Positions 46,370 through 58,255 are shown, counted from the first letter of the stretch. The stretch is 64,000 bases of DNA from Lophium mytilinum (GCA_010093605.1 MU004196.1:832255-896254), one strand, 5' to 3'. Notes: generated from the letters alone by a model not told the origin. Program-made: numbers and translations.

Positions 46370-47469
46370 GCACTTGCGACTTGACGGCGGACGCTGTCGC
46401 GGGGACCCAGCTTCCCTTTGGAGAGCAAAGCCCCTGCACGGCTGGTCGCTGTAAACAAAGTTTGCATGCTTTGAGCTCCTTCTTTTACCGATACCCTTGT
46501 GCTGGAGTCCGACTGATTGCTTTGCATTTAGCGATGGCTAGGTTACTCTCGGAGTGCGTGCGTCTTCTTTCTTGGCTGCCGCAACCCACTAAAAGCATAG
46601 CATCAGCGACTGGCGTTACTATATGGATATGGTCATGGGTATGGATGGGTGGTGGTGTCCGAGAGAATCAACTTGTCTCTGGATACTCTCGAGATGGCTT
46701 TCCGGTGGATGGAAGCTTTGTGATAAGGTGTTCTGAGGCGTCGATGGCTTGTGGATGGATGAGGTCGTCGGCGGCGCGCTAAGGGTGGCATGGTGATGGT
46801 GGTCGCCTGCGTCCTAGTGCTTGGCGATGGCTCCAAGTCTCAGGACTTGATTCAGACTTTGGTTCGTTCGGATTGACGAACTCGGAGTCAAACATTTTGG
46901 AATTGATGGAAGCAAGGGTGTTGGCTGGTGAGCAGTGAGGAGGTGAGTTTGCGGAGTGAGCGAGGCTGATCCAGACTGTCTGTCCACAGAGGGTGGGTAG
47001 CAGGGTGGATGAAGGGGTCCAGAGGGAAGCTGTCGGCCTGCGTGCTGCACGGCGGCCTGTCATCTTTAGGGCTCCCTTCGGCCTGGTTCAGCTCGCCTGA
47101 TAACATAATAGAAATCGATCAAGATAGTTTGAAGCATGGACGGTCCCTTGTGTGTGCTGATGATGTATGGTGCCTTGTCGTACACTCTCCTGCCGCCCCG
47201 CAGCTTCCTCTAACATTGCGCTGTCTTATCACTATTCTGTTCTTTCCTATGCTCTTCTACACCCTTCTTTCTGTTCAAGCATTTCATCCCATGTTATCCC
47301 CAAAACAGCATACAAGTTCCAGCAACGGTTGGAACACTGTAATCTAAGCGTTGTAATTAAATCCTATCGATATTCCTATGGCGTTTCCCGTGTTCATTAC
47401 AGCGTTTAAAAGAAGATAATTCCCTACCTTGGCAAAGGCTGTGACATCAAGCGATGGGGCTACCTAATC

Positions 47470-47730
47470 TCGGGGTGTTCTTACAACGCAGGCGGCGGAG
47501 CCGCAGCAAGCTTCTAGCGACGTCCTTACGTCGCAGGCTGTCCTAACACAGGGCGGCCGGAGGATTGTTGTTCTTGTAGGACACGATTTGAAGATGGAGC
47601 TGGAGGCACTAAATAAACTGTTTAACCCCTTCGGCAATGCTTCCGACTTGAACCGCGTCATCCACTACTGCATTGATACACACATCCTGATTGAAGTGTA
47701 TATGAAGGGAAAGCCTTCAGGCTGGTAATA
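47470..47730 (+). pseudogene. Relic of a Gfd2/YDR514C-type RNase H-like domain gene
   Basis: A plus-strand frame without a usable start reads RRIVVLVGHDLKMELEAL, then CIDTHILIEVYMKGKPSGW and TAA TAG. The VVLVGHD-x(2)-(D/E)-L-x-x-L pattern followed by a D-T-x-x-L strand is that of the RNase H-like domain found in fungal Gfd2/YDR514C proteins. No complete gene surrounds it: the frame is closed by a stop at about 47468 and no upstream exon was found. The match is short and made by eye, so a decayed fragment is the cautious reading. Confidence 0.35.
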
Positions 47731-48033
47731 GCCAAACAACTCCTCAGGTATGTGAATTATCTCTTGCTGACATCGTGGAAACAGCGCCTGGTGCTCCTTG
47801 ACAATCAACCGGGCAGGCGTGACTGCACGATAGGAAGGACGAGAATGCAAGACGCAGCCATTTCTAATGACAGAACGTAGCTCGTACATACCGTAAAAAA
47901 AACGAAATCGACTTGACTAGTATTCGTTGTATAGGTGCGACATCGTGCTCCTGATTCGTCAAAACAATCTCAGTCATGGGACAGTCACGTTCCAATACTT
48001 GGCGTAGGGTATGAATTTTCGACGGGGGGCTGC

Positions 48034-48083
48034 GAGTTCTTTCTTTTCAGCAGGGAGTTCTTTCTTGCCAGCAGGGAGTTCTT
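48034..48083. repeat. Three copies of a 21-bp tandem repeat
   Basis: GAGTTCTTTCTTnnCAGCAGG occurs at 48034 and 48055, and a third, truncated copy (GAGTTCTTGGG) at 48076. The period is 21 bp. Confidence 0.8.
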
Positions 48084-49216
48084 GGGAGGGGATGTTCAAA
48101 AGGCCACAAACGAACATCCTATGTGGCACCATCAACAAGTGCGAGCGCATCTGCGAATGGTGCGGGAGTTTTGGGGAGGTTCAAAAACAATGGAAGAGTG
48201 CTTTGATGTGCGGAGCGGGAACCGACCAGCTTCAGTGATCTCCATCGCCGTGATCTTGTGCTCCCTGCCTCGAATCCTTCATACGACGAAGGTCATCGCA
48301 GCAGGATCTAATTGCTCATTGCTCTACGGAGATGCAAGGTACAGCTTTGAACGATAATGCTGACAAGCACCACCGTAATCGAGCAAATTCCACCCCATGC
48401 GTCTTTCCTGATATTCCTCGTTCAACCACTCACACCCAATCTCCACTCATTGGCTGGTTGGATGGGTTATTTGATCCCCACCCAACGCCTCTCCACCATT
48501 CATGAGGGCCTCGATTTTTTTGACACCAGCCAACCCTCCTCCACCCCATCAAGCGGTGCACCGCTCTAGTCTTGATCCACACACCCAACCCCATACTCCG
48601 ATGCGTACGTATAAAATACTACGTCGCCCTTCGAAGCTTCACACTGAAGAGCTCCGTGTTCCACAAGCGCGGTATTTATAGACGGACGCAAGGAATCATT
48701 GATGGTGCCTGACCTACTAGTTCGTGACTATCAGGCTGTGGTCAGGTGATCTGAGAAGGTGGTATGGCGATTTTTAATGCTCTCTTGCACCCATGTGTTG
48801 GCCAATGGTTGGAGATGGGCGATTTACTCTGCAGTACGATCTAGTCTACTACGTCGCTATCGTGGTAAACTATGAGATACGCAACAGTTGCGCCGTTGAT
48901 TTGGGTGTTTGGGTAGCCGGAATCCCAGCCCCTCTAGGAGATTCCGAGAGTGACGCTGACACTGGAAGTATGCGAAAACCTAGGCCAAGTACTATGGAGG
49001 ACAATCTGGTGTATTTATACGGTATTGCAAGATGTTAGGTGAGCTAAACATGTGAAATTAGGAGAGAAACAAACTCATCATAGCGGCGTGGAGGCCTGAA
49101 CGCCGAATGACTTCTAATAAAGGCCAACCCTAGAATGTAGCGAAAGAGACAGTAGAACATAGGCATAGCTGAAATCTAGGCGGTGTTTTACAACTCATGT
49201 AAGTCTATCAATACGT

Positions 49217-51339
49217 CTATCGTCTCCTCTCTCTCATCCTCTCCCTAGCTTTCCTCACGCTCTCTACCACACCCCAACCGTCTCTCAACAGCCCACCGAC
49301 TTCTTCAAGACTCAACCCACACGTCTCGGGGTAGATGCGCCACACAGTAAACCAGCACGCTACACATACGGCAGTGTACACTGCGAACGTGCCCATAGGC
49401 GTGAAAAGGTCCATCATCGGAAGGAAGGTCAGGCCAACGAGGAAATTAGAGCCCCAGTTTGTAGCGGTCGCGAGACCGGAGCCGATGGAGCGTACAGAGA
49501 GGGGGAAGAGCCTGTAGTATGATTAGCCTCGTTAGTAGATGTTAGGAAAGCACTCACTCAGATTGCTGCCATGGTACATTTCCCATACCAATGGCGTAGC
49601 CCGCAACATAGACAATCATGGCAACTAGGATGATCAGAGGCCATAATCGGGTTCCTGCGTTGTCGATCCCTCTTGTAGCGACGGAAGATTCGTGCGTGGG
49701 GATGTCTACGAAGTTGAAGGCTACACTGCAGAGAGCGAGACCGATGACCATGATGGGAACCGAGTAAAGCAGAATCCTGCGACGACCAATGCGATCGATG
49801 CTGTGGAAAGCCACGAGGGTGAAGGCAAAGTTGGTTAGTGCGATTGAAAGGGATGTAAGCGTCGGCGACTGGAAGCCTACGAGTGCGAAGATAGTGGCGG
49901 AAAAGTACATAAGGGAGTTCTGTACACCTAAAGTCAGTACTGAAGAAAGCACTCGGAGGGAAGCAAGACACAGGGAACTCACGAATCCACATAGTTGCTG
50001 GAATCCTTGAAGCATACAAGCTATAATCAACGCTCTCCGGTTTCCACCAACAGCCACGACTTGCGCAAATCCGTCGTTTACTTTGGCCATTCTGCCCCTC
50101 CAGCTTGTCTTAGGAAGTTCTGGGTTCGACCTCTCCCCTGCCGCCTCCTCTTCCTCCATGATCTCCTTCTCCACTCGTCTGAGCACGGCATCTACCATCT
50201 TTTTGATCTCATCGCCACCGCCATACACACGTAGTAGGACTTGCTTTGCGCGGTCCTTCTGGTTTGCTTTAACAAGCCATCTAGGTGTTTCGGGCATAAA
50301 TTCTAGTATGAGAAACTGGATCGCGGCCGGCGCAGCACCAATGCCTACCATCCATCTCCAACCGTGCGGGTGTGTGGAGAAGAGCCAACCGATGATGTAC
50401 GCAACTACTTGGCCGCCGGTAATGAAGAGACTTGCGACTGTGACGAGGCGGCCACGGAATGGAGAGGGTGAAAGTTCGGATATATACCTGTCACACCACG
50501 TCTTAGTAACTGAATTTCTTAGTAGCATAGCCTAATATATCAAAGTGTAAGAAGTGTAAGAAGTGTAGGAAATGTAAGTAATAGGAGAAGTGTGAGAAGT
50601 GTAAGTACCAGGAGTAATGGGAGTAATGGGAGTAATGGGAGTAATGGGAGTAATGGGAGTAATGGGAGTAATAGGAGTAATGTAGGAAATATAGGAAATA
50701 TAGGAAATGTAGGAAATGTAGGAAATGTAGGAAATGTAGGAACATACAACGGCACCACAAAGCTCGCACTGCCCACCGCCAGCCCAACTATGCTTCTCCC
50801 TACTATCATGCCCCACACGGTGCCAGACCATGCCTGCCACAGCGCGCCTACAACAAATAGTATATCCGCAAGTAGAATAACCTTCTTCCGCCCCCAAGAA
50901 TCCGCCAACACGCCCGTGAGAGGGCTCGCGATCAAGGCGAACAGGCTCGTAGAAGACGTAATCAAGCTCTTGTCCAGCGTAGTGAGGGAACGGGAGGAGA
51001 GGTCTGAGCCGATGCTCACGAGGGTTGAAGATATAACTCCAGTACTACCAACACCCATACACATTAGCAAGTACTTCGTAGCCTCAAAGCATATTTCTGT
51101 ATGGAAACAACTCAAGAGCAATAAAGATTCCCGAGGTAGACCCTGGAAGCAACTCACTCATATCCAAAAAGCAACCCGCTCACTCCAGCACAGAACGTCA
51201 GCACCCATATGAATATCCCAGGCGAGACCAGCGCGCTCTCATCCACGGCATCAGAGCTGTCGTAGCCGTCGAGGCTGGAGCGGTGCGAGTCGGCATCGGA
51301 GTCGTGCAGGAGCGGCGCGTCCGCGGGCGTGTCGATCAT
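49217..51339 (-). CDS. MFS sugar/inositol transporter (Itr1/Itr2-like)
   Basis: Exons from the right: 51158-51339, 50748-51044, 49983-50487, 49558-49919 and 49217-49511. They give 546 residues. Twelve membrane helices of the sugar-porter family are present, with signatures GVSGLLFGYDTGVISS (across intron 1), DSWGRKKVILLAD, MIVGRSIVGLAVGSAS, YISELSPSPFRGRLV (across intron 2), PETPRWLV and DRIGRRR. A long cytoplasmic loop after helix 6 and the helix-10 NVPWQQSELFPLSVRSIGSG resemble myo-inositol transporters. The substrate is therefore probably inositol, though a polyol is possible. The ATG at 51339 is the first in frame. The second intron (260 nt) is filled by a minisatellite. Two GACTTAAGTC palindromes lie upstream. 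Confidence 0.92.
50543..50741. repeat. Compound 9-bp minisatellite inside intron 2 of the transporter
   Basis: About 22 units of 9 bp in three blocks: AAGTGTAAG-like units (50543-50609), eight GGGAGTAAT units (about 50610-50682) and about six GTAGGAAAT units (50683-50740). The array starts next to the 5' splice site on the minus strand (donor at 50747). It leaves the branch region (GTTACTAAG) and the acceptor at 50488 outside. Confidence 0.95.
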
Positions 51340-52347
51340 GCTTTGCAGCTCGAGGGTCTCGTGGGAGGCCGTTGCTGCGACTAGGTGCAGTGACGTCGCA
51401 TGGAAAGGTTAGTAGAACGATTAGTAGAATGTTTGGCGTATAAGGGGCGTTGTGGTAGAAGTTTGGGCACGCGGCCCTCGTTCGGAGGTCCACGAAATCT
51501 GGGGAAGCCCGGCTCGGCTTGCTACAGTACTAGGACTTAAGTCTGATCCGATGAACCGTGCGTTTCCCACCAAAAAACGTCGGGTGCTCGGAGCAGACTT
51601 AAGTCCACTGACTGTATTCTTGGATCCCCGGTCTAAGGTTACCTCGACGTCGTCTGTTCTTTTTCTCTTTGTACAGTTACTTTGATTGATTCACGGTATG
51701 CGCCAGATGTTGCGGCTGAGACACTGCAATTGCCAATGGGCTATAAAAGATGACCTTCGAAAGTCCCCAGCTTCTGATAAGATACCATCTCAACGTTCTG
51801 ATGCTGTTCCACTTGCACTTCCCCTATTCTTTTGCTATCGGGAATGCAAGAGGATAACACGGGCTTGAGCAATTATATACGTGAACACTCCCCATGTAAA
51901 GTATAATCTCTCGGGCCGTTGTGCGACGTTATTCTTATGATGTCTGGCTTCCCACACGATCGACAGATTACGGCGCTACTACATTGAAAGGTATGAAGTA
52001 GGTTGCGATAAGAAATGGGCAGTGTAAGCGGCGCCACGACATTCGAGAACGAGAGAAGAAGGCTCCAGGGGGGCCGGGTGGAAGTGATAGTCACCAAAAG
52101 TGTTCAGCGTACAACAGCGTTCACATTTGCAACATGACCTTCTCGGAGCAACAGGCTAGCCAACTACAGTCTGTGTCCTAGCAAGGCTGAAGGGTAACAT
52201 TGAAGTCGCGAGGGGAAGTTTGAAGCACAGGGTCCGAGCGTCAGCCGCAACTGAGAATAAAGCGACGTTTCTGGCCCTTTTACAGACTCTATCGTATCGC
52301 GACTATTTAAATTACATAAACGGCACTTCTCATCTCATACTGAAACC
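51340..52347. other. Divergent promoter region of the transporter and the cupin gene
   Basis: Apart from the two GACTTAAGTC sites, no element or gene was recognised. Confidence 0.4.
51534..51605. promoter_or_regulatory. Two identical 10-bp palindromes upstream of the transporter
   Basis: GACTTAAGTC, a perfect palindrome, occurs at 51534-51543 and 51596-51605. It lies 195 and 257 bp upstream of the transporter ATG. Two copies so close are unlikely by chance and could bind a dimeric transcription factor; the factor is unknown. Confidence 0.4.
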
Positions 52348-53191
52348 ATGGCGCAAATTCGTTGCGCAGACACTCTTATGATTGGAAAGGTATGTGTTCA
52401 AAACAGGTGTATGCCGAGAGGGACAAGGCTGACGGTAATATGAATAGGGCTGCACAATGAAAGTGATGGTTGACGACTCAAAGCCTGACGGCCATATTGA
52501 CCGTTGTTGGACTGAGACGACGTATGATGGCAAACCAGGGTCTATGAAACTGGAGGTTCCAGGGCATTGGCATAAGGTTCTTGCCTTCCCTTTTATCTAT
52601 CATCCTTGCTCAATTGGATGTTTAAATATGACTTAGTCGATGTTGACCTTCAGGACAGTACCACGACGAATACATGGAAGTTCTCCGCGGGCGCATGACG
52701 CTTTACCTCGAAGGCACCGGCAGCGTAGTGCTCGCAGCTGGTGACGAAAGACTCAAGATTCCGCGATGGCACGTTCATTCGTTTGCAGCGTTTGAAGGCG
52801 AGGAGGCGGTTTTGAAGGAATTGACAGATCCTAGTGGGGAGTTTAAGGCTGAGTATGTTGGGTTGAAACCCCCTATTTTCACGTCTACATCGATGACATG
52901 GCAATGGAAATAGGAGAGCATCCAAAGTCTAACACGCCACAGGTTCTTCAGAAACGCGACCCAATCCGGTAGCATGAACATCACCGACGCCCTGCGCGCT
53001 TTCTGGGAGGGCGACGCATACGTCTCGTTACCGGGAAACATCAAGCTTCTTGATCAAGCGGTAAGTGGGGCTGTTCAGTTTGGCACGCGCAAGCTGCTGA
53101 CATATTACTGCAGTTCATAGCTGTAGCTGGCACGATTGCGAAGTTCTTTTGGCCAGCGAAAAGGACGTACAAGGCATATCCCGAGATGTGA
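52348..53191 (+). CDS. Cupin-fold protein
   Basis: Five exons, 52348-52389, 52448-52576, 52659-52852, 52943-53060 and 53114-53191, give 186 residues. The cupin metal-site pattern is visible as HWHKYHDEYMEVLRG. The histidines and Glu come together only when intron 2 (GTTCTT donor, GGACAG acceptor) is removed. IPRWHVHSF supplies the second-motif histidines. The C-terminal part (FFRNATQSGS, DALRAFWEGDAY) and the ending FFWPAKRTYKAYPEM match a family of small fungal cupins often found near secondary-metabolite or transporter genes. The reaction is unknown; they may be isomerases, dioxygenases or binding proteins. No signal peptide is present. The ATG at 52348 begins the first small exon. Confidence 0.8.
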
Positions 53192-54526
53192 TTTGGGGCT
53201 ATGAGGACTGGAGGGAAGAGAAATTCTTGGCTGACCAATTGGGACGCATCTGAAACTTTGGGGCGTATCAGGTCTCTCAGCGCGCACTGACTGAGTATAC
53301 ATCGAGGAAAATCATGTCAAAATCAGCTCAATGGAAGTCGTGTGAAGACCCGTACAGGAAAGAGAGTAGTTTCTAACCAAATCCTGGACACTGATCCATT
53401 CGCCATAGACCTGGAAAATGCACCGGAGTATTACATCTTCAAAAAAGAACGCAATACAGACTAAGCACTGTCTGGACTCGAACCCAGGAGCAAAAGGAAA
53501 GGGTCCCGAAGGACGAGCACTATATGATAATATAATATAATAAATATAGAATAGATCCACAGAGCTACAGCGACTTTCCTGTGAGGCCAAGGAATTAAAG
53601 GGTTTATATAGTCTTCAAAGAAAAGAAGTTAATTATTGAGCGACGAAGACAAGATGAAGTTCAAGACACGCGGTCTTACCGTATTCAAGAGTTGGTTCCT
53701 TGGTTCCTTGGTTCGTGGTCAAATGAGTACGTAAAGCGACCCAAGCGAGAACATCACAGCCAAGATCGATGAGGCAAGACAGAGTGCAGTATTAGAAACC
53801 GTTCCTAATCGCATTGAAGAATCTGAAGAACGGGGTATTTACAGCACTGCACCATCCTGTCAATCCTGCTCTTTTATGTCTACCTCGCTCCGTCTGTGAT
53901 TACCCTAGCTGGCCGTAAATCTCGCATGCAAACCAATGCAGCTCCGCTATACAGTACATGAAAGAAAGCCTTCATTCACGACTCCAGTCAGTCCGTGATA
54001 ATATGATCCGGTTCCAAGAGATGCTGCGACTGATTACATACCGCATGCAAAAAGTGCCGCGGGAAATTAAATTGGATTGGAGAGAGATTTGAGGCGGCTG
54101 GAAAGTCGTTGAGTGGAGTGACGAGGCGGGGTACGGGGGGTGATGGCGAGGCGAGGCGTGGAGAAGGCTTATGATGCGATGATGGAGTAGCATGATATAG
54201 CGCTTGTAGATGTGCATGCTTTCGTAAATGGCTTCCTGTCTAGAATGATGCGAAGAGGCCGTTGGGTTTTGAGAGGGATATCCAAGATGCAAGGCGCAAA
54301 GACTGGATGGGAAGGGGTGTGAAGCACAGATGTGTCTACTGTGCAACTCTATTTCCAAGGCAACCAATAGAGTAGGTGCCAGATTTTGGAAAGTTTTGAA
54401 TAGGGACAAAGCGTCCGCGGTAAGGTTTTCCCAAGCTGCATTGCGTGATGCTTGGCGAGATCCAAGGGTGACCTTGGTGGCTCAATTTGGGGCGAGATGC
54501 GATACGCCACGCCTCTTTCTTATTGC
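53192..54526. other. Intergenic, convergent
   Basis: This lies between the cupin gene (+) and ICE2 (-). It holds the tRNA-like relic, a TTGGTTCC triplicate near 53690 and no supportable ORF. Confidence 0.4.
53463..53575 (-). pseudogene. Degenerate tRNA-like sequence (tRNA pseudogene or SINE head)
   Basis: On the minus strand, TAGCTCTGTGGAT (about 53556-53567) resembles an A box / D arm. The B box GGGTTCGAGTCC (53474-53485) can form a four-pair T stem with an enlarged loop (CTGG/CCAG). The seven bases before the D arm pair imperfectly with CAGTGCT after the T arm. The central part carries an AT-rich insertion (TATAATATAATA on the plus strand). The mismatches in the stems argue against a functional tRNA. 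Confidence 0.35.
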
Positions 54527-55945
54527 TCAATCCGACTTCCAGTGGCTCGTGAGCCTCCCATCATCGTCCTCCTTCGAAATCTTGAGCTCAATCGCGTACA
54601 ATGCCATTGTGACCGCCAGATTGATCCATCTCCAGAAATTACCTCCGGCGTCTCCACCCTGGCTGTTCCACCAGTCATCAGTGCTCGATCCATCACCATT
54701 TGTCGAGGCGAAATGCTGCATCAATAGACTTGTATACACAGCTATGAGGATGCTCGGGCTAAACCAGCTCAGGAATCCTAGAAGTTGGCCCGCTTCGTCA
54801 CTGTCATCCAGTGACGGGTCTTGCGTGAGCGCCCGAGCCCCTGATTCGCGGATGGCCGGAATAATTCGAGCACTTGCGTACATGACGAAGACACGGTAAG
54901 CGAGCGAAATGATGACGGAGGGGGTGATGGTCATAATGGCACCAACTATGAGGTTGTAACCGGAATGAATCATCGTTGGTAATGTCGAGAAGATATGCAA
55001 TAAGGTGGTATATGAGGCCATAATTATCGGAGGTAGAGGAGGTAAAGCTGGCTGAGCTGGTGGAGGGCTTGCATTGGCAGAACTAGATGGTTGGTAGTCT
55101 GTGAAGATTTGATAGATGCAAAGAGTGACGTAGGCAAACTGAACTCGTGTTAGAAAGTCGGAGCCAGTTCCGAGGGTTTGAACATACCAAGAGGGAGCTT
55201 TCCACCGGATTACCCCGTCCACTACCTATGCCCCAAGAGCACAAGAACACAGAGCAAGTTATGGCAGCGCCTATCAGTATGGCGTCTACGTTGCTGATCT
55301 CTGGGAAGGTGGTAATTCGCCAAAGGAAGTAAACGGAGCTGGAAAGAATGGACGCGGATAGGACCAACAGTCCGATCTAGAAGCATGGTCAGCTGAGGCG
55401 TCCAAAGCAATACAGGATGACTGTACCATCCAGCTATCCCCTCGCTCCCGATTCACAAGCCAGCGCGTAATCTGGCCGGCAGCTTGGATGACGAGCAAGC
55501 TACAGAAGCCCTCCCCAATTTGGAAGACGGGAGTCGACCATCTCAGAATCTTGTCCCAGCTGCCTATAGTCGCGGTCTCGACCATTCCGCCACTACCAAA
55601 CAGCCATTCTTGCACCGACGTGTCGTGAGCCCTCTTCCCGCCAAAGGTCCGCTCCACCCAGCCACCGTTGTTATCCGAGTCGACGGAGAACTTGTTCAAG
55701 CTCCATATTAGCAGCGATGGTAACACGAACCACTGAGTCCACGCAATCAGCTGCACGAGGGCCCACCGGAACCGCGACCCATCCGGCGTCGCTAGGCGGA
55801 GAGAGGAGTAGAAGAAGTAGTAGCTTGCGAGGGACAGGGAGAAGGCCAGTCCGCAAGTCCTACCGCCTATGTCGAAGGCTAGCGGTATGGTGAAGATGAT
55901 GGCACTCAGGAAGGTGGCCGAGGAGGCAACTCTTGTGAGCCACAT
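54527..55945 (-). CDS. ICE2: ER membrane protein ICE2
   Basis: Exons from the right: 55427-55945, 55188-55376 and 54527-55138, giving 439 residues and about eight to ten membrane helices. Conserved stretches typical of fungal Ice2 include PLAFDIGGRTCGLAFSLSL, VERTFGGKRAHDTSVQEW, STPVFQIGEGFCSLLVIQA, GQITRWLVNR, SNVDAILIGAAITC, SWGIGSGRGNPVESSLL and LTQDPSLDDSDEAGQLLGF. In yeast Ice2 shapes cortical ER and regulates lipid synthesis by controlling phosphatidate phosphatase. All introns are phase 0 and about 50 nt long. The start codon gives MWLTRVASSATFLSAII, the family N-terminus. Confidence 0.93.
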
Positions 55946-56812
55946 GTGCGCCTGCTGCGCCGAGCACGCTCTTGGGCGCGCTCAGGCAGTATATGAAGGA
56001 GCGCCGGGGGCTCGTTGTAAGGGATGCACGCGTGGAACGCGCAGACAGCGCGGTAGAGTGTCCGGGAGGAGCTGGAGTGGTGGAAGACGTGATGTCGGCG
56101 CGGTTGTGGTAACGTGTATTTTTGGTCGTTGGCGACCTGTGATGCTTGGCGGTGACCTTATCTTCACGTGCAAGTGGTCCGGTGCGTATGTGACGAGGCC
56201 GGGACAGCGCCGAGATGGTCGAGATGAGGTCGTCGTAGGTAGGTTTGGTGTTCGTGTGAGGCTGCGGAGAGGCCTGGAGACTGCGGAGAACAGGCGTGAC
56301 AGGCAACTTCCTGCTGCGCGGCGCAGGCCCAGAAGCAAGTAATTGGACTGTCGCGTGCTAGTCGGCCGGGATATTGGAGATCCCACAGATCGGGACAGGG
56401 GCCTGCTGGTATGAAGGAGAGAGTGTAGTGCAGAGGGGCCCGCGGGGGAGCTTCTAGAGAGCGAACAGACGGCACTGGAACACGGGCAGCACGGCGCCGG
56501 CAAGGAGAGACAGGTTTCGAGTGAGGACAGGTCGCGGGAGGGGACTCGGTGATGGTGTTCAAGAGTTTATTATTTGCCAATCTTACCTCTCTAATGCTAG
56601 CGCTTCCAACGGCCCGCCCAAGAGAAAACGGGCTTCGCGCCTCAAATGTCGTGCGGCCAAAGAGGAAGCTCCAAGACAACCCACCTTTGACCCTACCGAC
56701 CTCACCGCTGTTCTCGACCCATTATTGAATGCACGTATTGAGACGCGCCGTTCTCTCCCGTCCGAAAAGCCTCTGCAGAACATCAATCGCTCCCGTCGTC
56801 CGCCTCCGCGTA
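55946..56812. other. Divergent promoter region of ICE2 and MYG1
   Basis: GC-rich spacer. A frame over 56545-56880 encodes a basic stretch (PPKRKRASRLKCRAAKEE) but is out of frame with MYG1 and starts with no ATG. Confidence 0.4.
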
Positions 56813-58255
56813 ATGAGCACCTCCGAGACCCCCGCAAAGAAGCTCAAGATGACTGGGCCTTTGATCGGAACGCACAAGTGAGTGTTTTAATTGCTGAGCG
56901 ACTTTCATGTCTATCAAATTCCACACTGCGAGTACTCGGAGCGACATCTTCGCGCATTGCTTCGCCTGGAGCTGCATATCTTGTCTTGCTACCGCTGGTG
57001 GGGCATTCAGGAATCTATTGATATCGACATATCACGGCATCGCCGTGTAAGGTGACCCAGCGAGTTGCGGACTGTTCAGAAAGATGAACTTTCATCATGC
57101 TCTGGTTCCTGAAAATACCTTGAAGCCCGTCAAGCGGTGTCCACATTGTTCGCGGGTTTCATGAAGAGACACTAACCTCAAATTTTGATATGTTTCTGCA
57201 ATTTTATATATGGCCACAAGACACCGATACTGACGCAACATCATAGCGGCCACTTCCACGCCGACGAAGCGCTCGCCGTCTACCTCCTCCGCCTGCTCCC
57301 CACCTACGCCTCCTCCCCCCTCGTCCGCACCCGCGACCCCTCCGTTCTCTCTACCTGCCACACCGTCGTCGACGTCGGCGGCGTCTATGATGCCTCTGCC
57401 AACCGCTACGACCACCACCAGCGTGAGTTCTCCGCCGTCTACCCCGGCCACAACACCAAGCTCTCCTCCGCGGGGCTTGTCTACCTCCATTTCGGCAAAG
57501 ACATCATCGCACAGCACACCGGCCTAGACGTCGCCTCCGAAGATGTCGCCGTCCTATGGGAAAAACTCTACACAGACCTCATCGAATCTTTTGACGCCAA
57601 CGACAACGGCATCAACCAATACACCAGCTCGGCCATCGCAAAAGCGGGCATAGAGAAGAATTTCGAAGAGCGCGGCTTCAGCATCGCAAGCGTGGTTGGC
57701 CGGTACAACCGCGCGCCCCTTCCGACCTCGTTCTCAGACACCGCGCCCCAGGCTGAGGAAGACGCGCGGTTTGCACGCGCATCGGAGTTCACAGGCGAGC
57801 AATTCATCCTCGACCTTTCGGATGCGTACAAGTCCTGGCTCCCCGCCCGGGCCCTTGTGACGCAGGCCTACAACGACCGCCTGCAGTACGACCCCCACGG
57901 GCGGATCATGGTCATCCACTACAAGAAAGAAGGCGTCCCTTGGTCAGACCACTTGTACGGGCTCGAGAAGCGCGCGGAGCAGAAGCCGGATGTCCAGGCG
58001 CAGGTGCTGTATGTCCTGTTCCCTGAGAACGGGGACGCAGACAGCAAGTGGCGGATTCGCGCTGTGTCGAAGGAAGGGAGTGGGTTTGAGAACCGGAAAG
58101 ATCTGCCGGATGCGTGGAAGGGTGTGCGGGACGAGAAGCTGGACGAAGTGAGTGGGATCCCCGGTTGCGTGTTTGTGCATGCCGCTGGCTTCATCGGAGG
58201 GAACAAGACGTTCGAGGGAGCGTTGAAGATGGCGGCTGTGGCAGCGGATGCGTGA
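56813..58255 (+). CDS. MYG1: MYG1-family DHH-type exonuclease
   Basis: Two exons, 56813-56877 and 57247-58255, encode 357 residues. The short first exon gives MSTSETPAKKLKMTGPLIGTH. Splicing restores HNGHFHADEALAVYLL, whose His and Asp residues begin the metal site. NRYDHHQREF supplies the DHH motif, and the domain continues to HAAGFIGGNKTFEGALKMA at the C-terminus. MYG1 (GAMM1) is a 3'-5' RNA exonuclease acting in nucleus and mitochondria in animals. The intron is long for this genome (369 nt), but it has a good GTGAGT donor and an ATCATAG acceptor, and the junction residues are conserved. Confidence 0.93.

Larger units (their letters stand above)
46370..49216. other. Gene-free stretch of 2.8 kb
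   Basis: This contains the Gfd2-like relic and a small 21-bp repeat, otherwise no supportable gene. Several 60-80-codon frames on both strands lack motifs. Confidence 0.45.
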
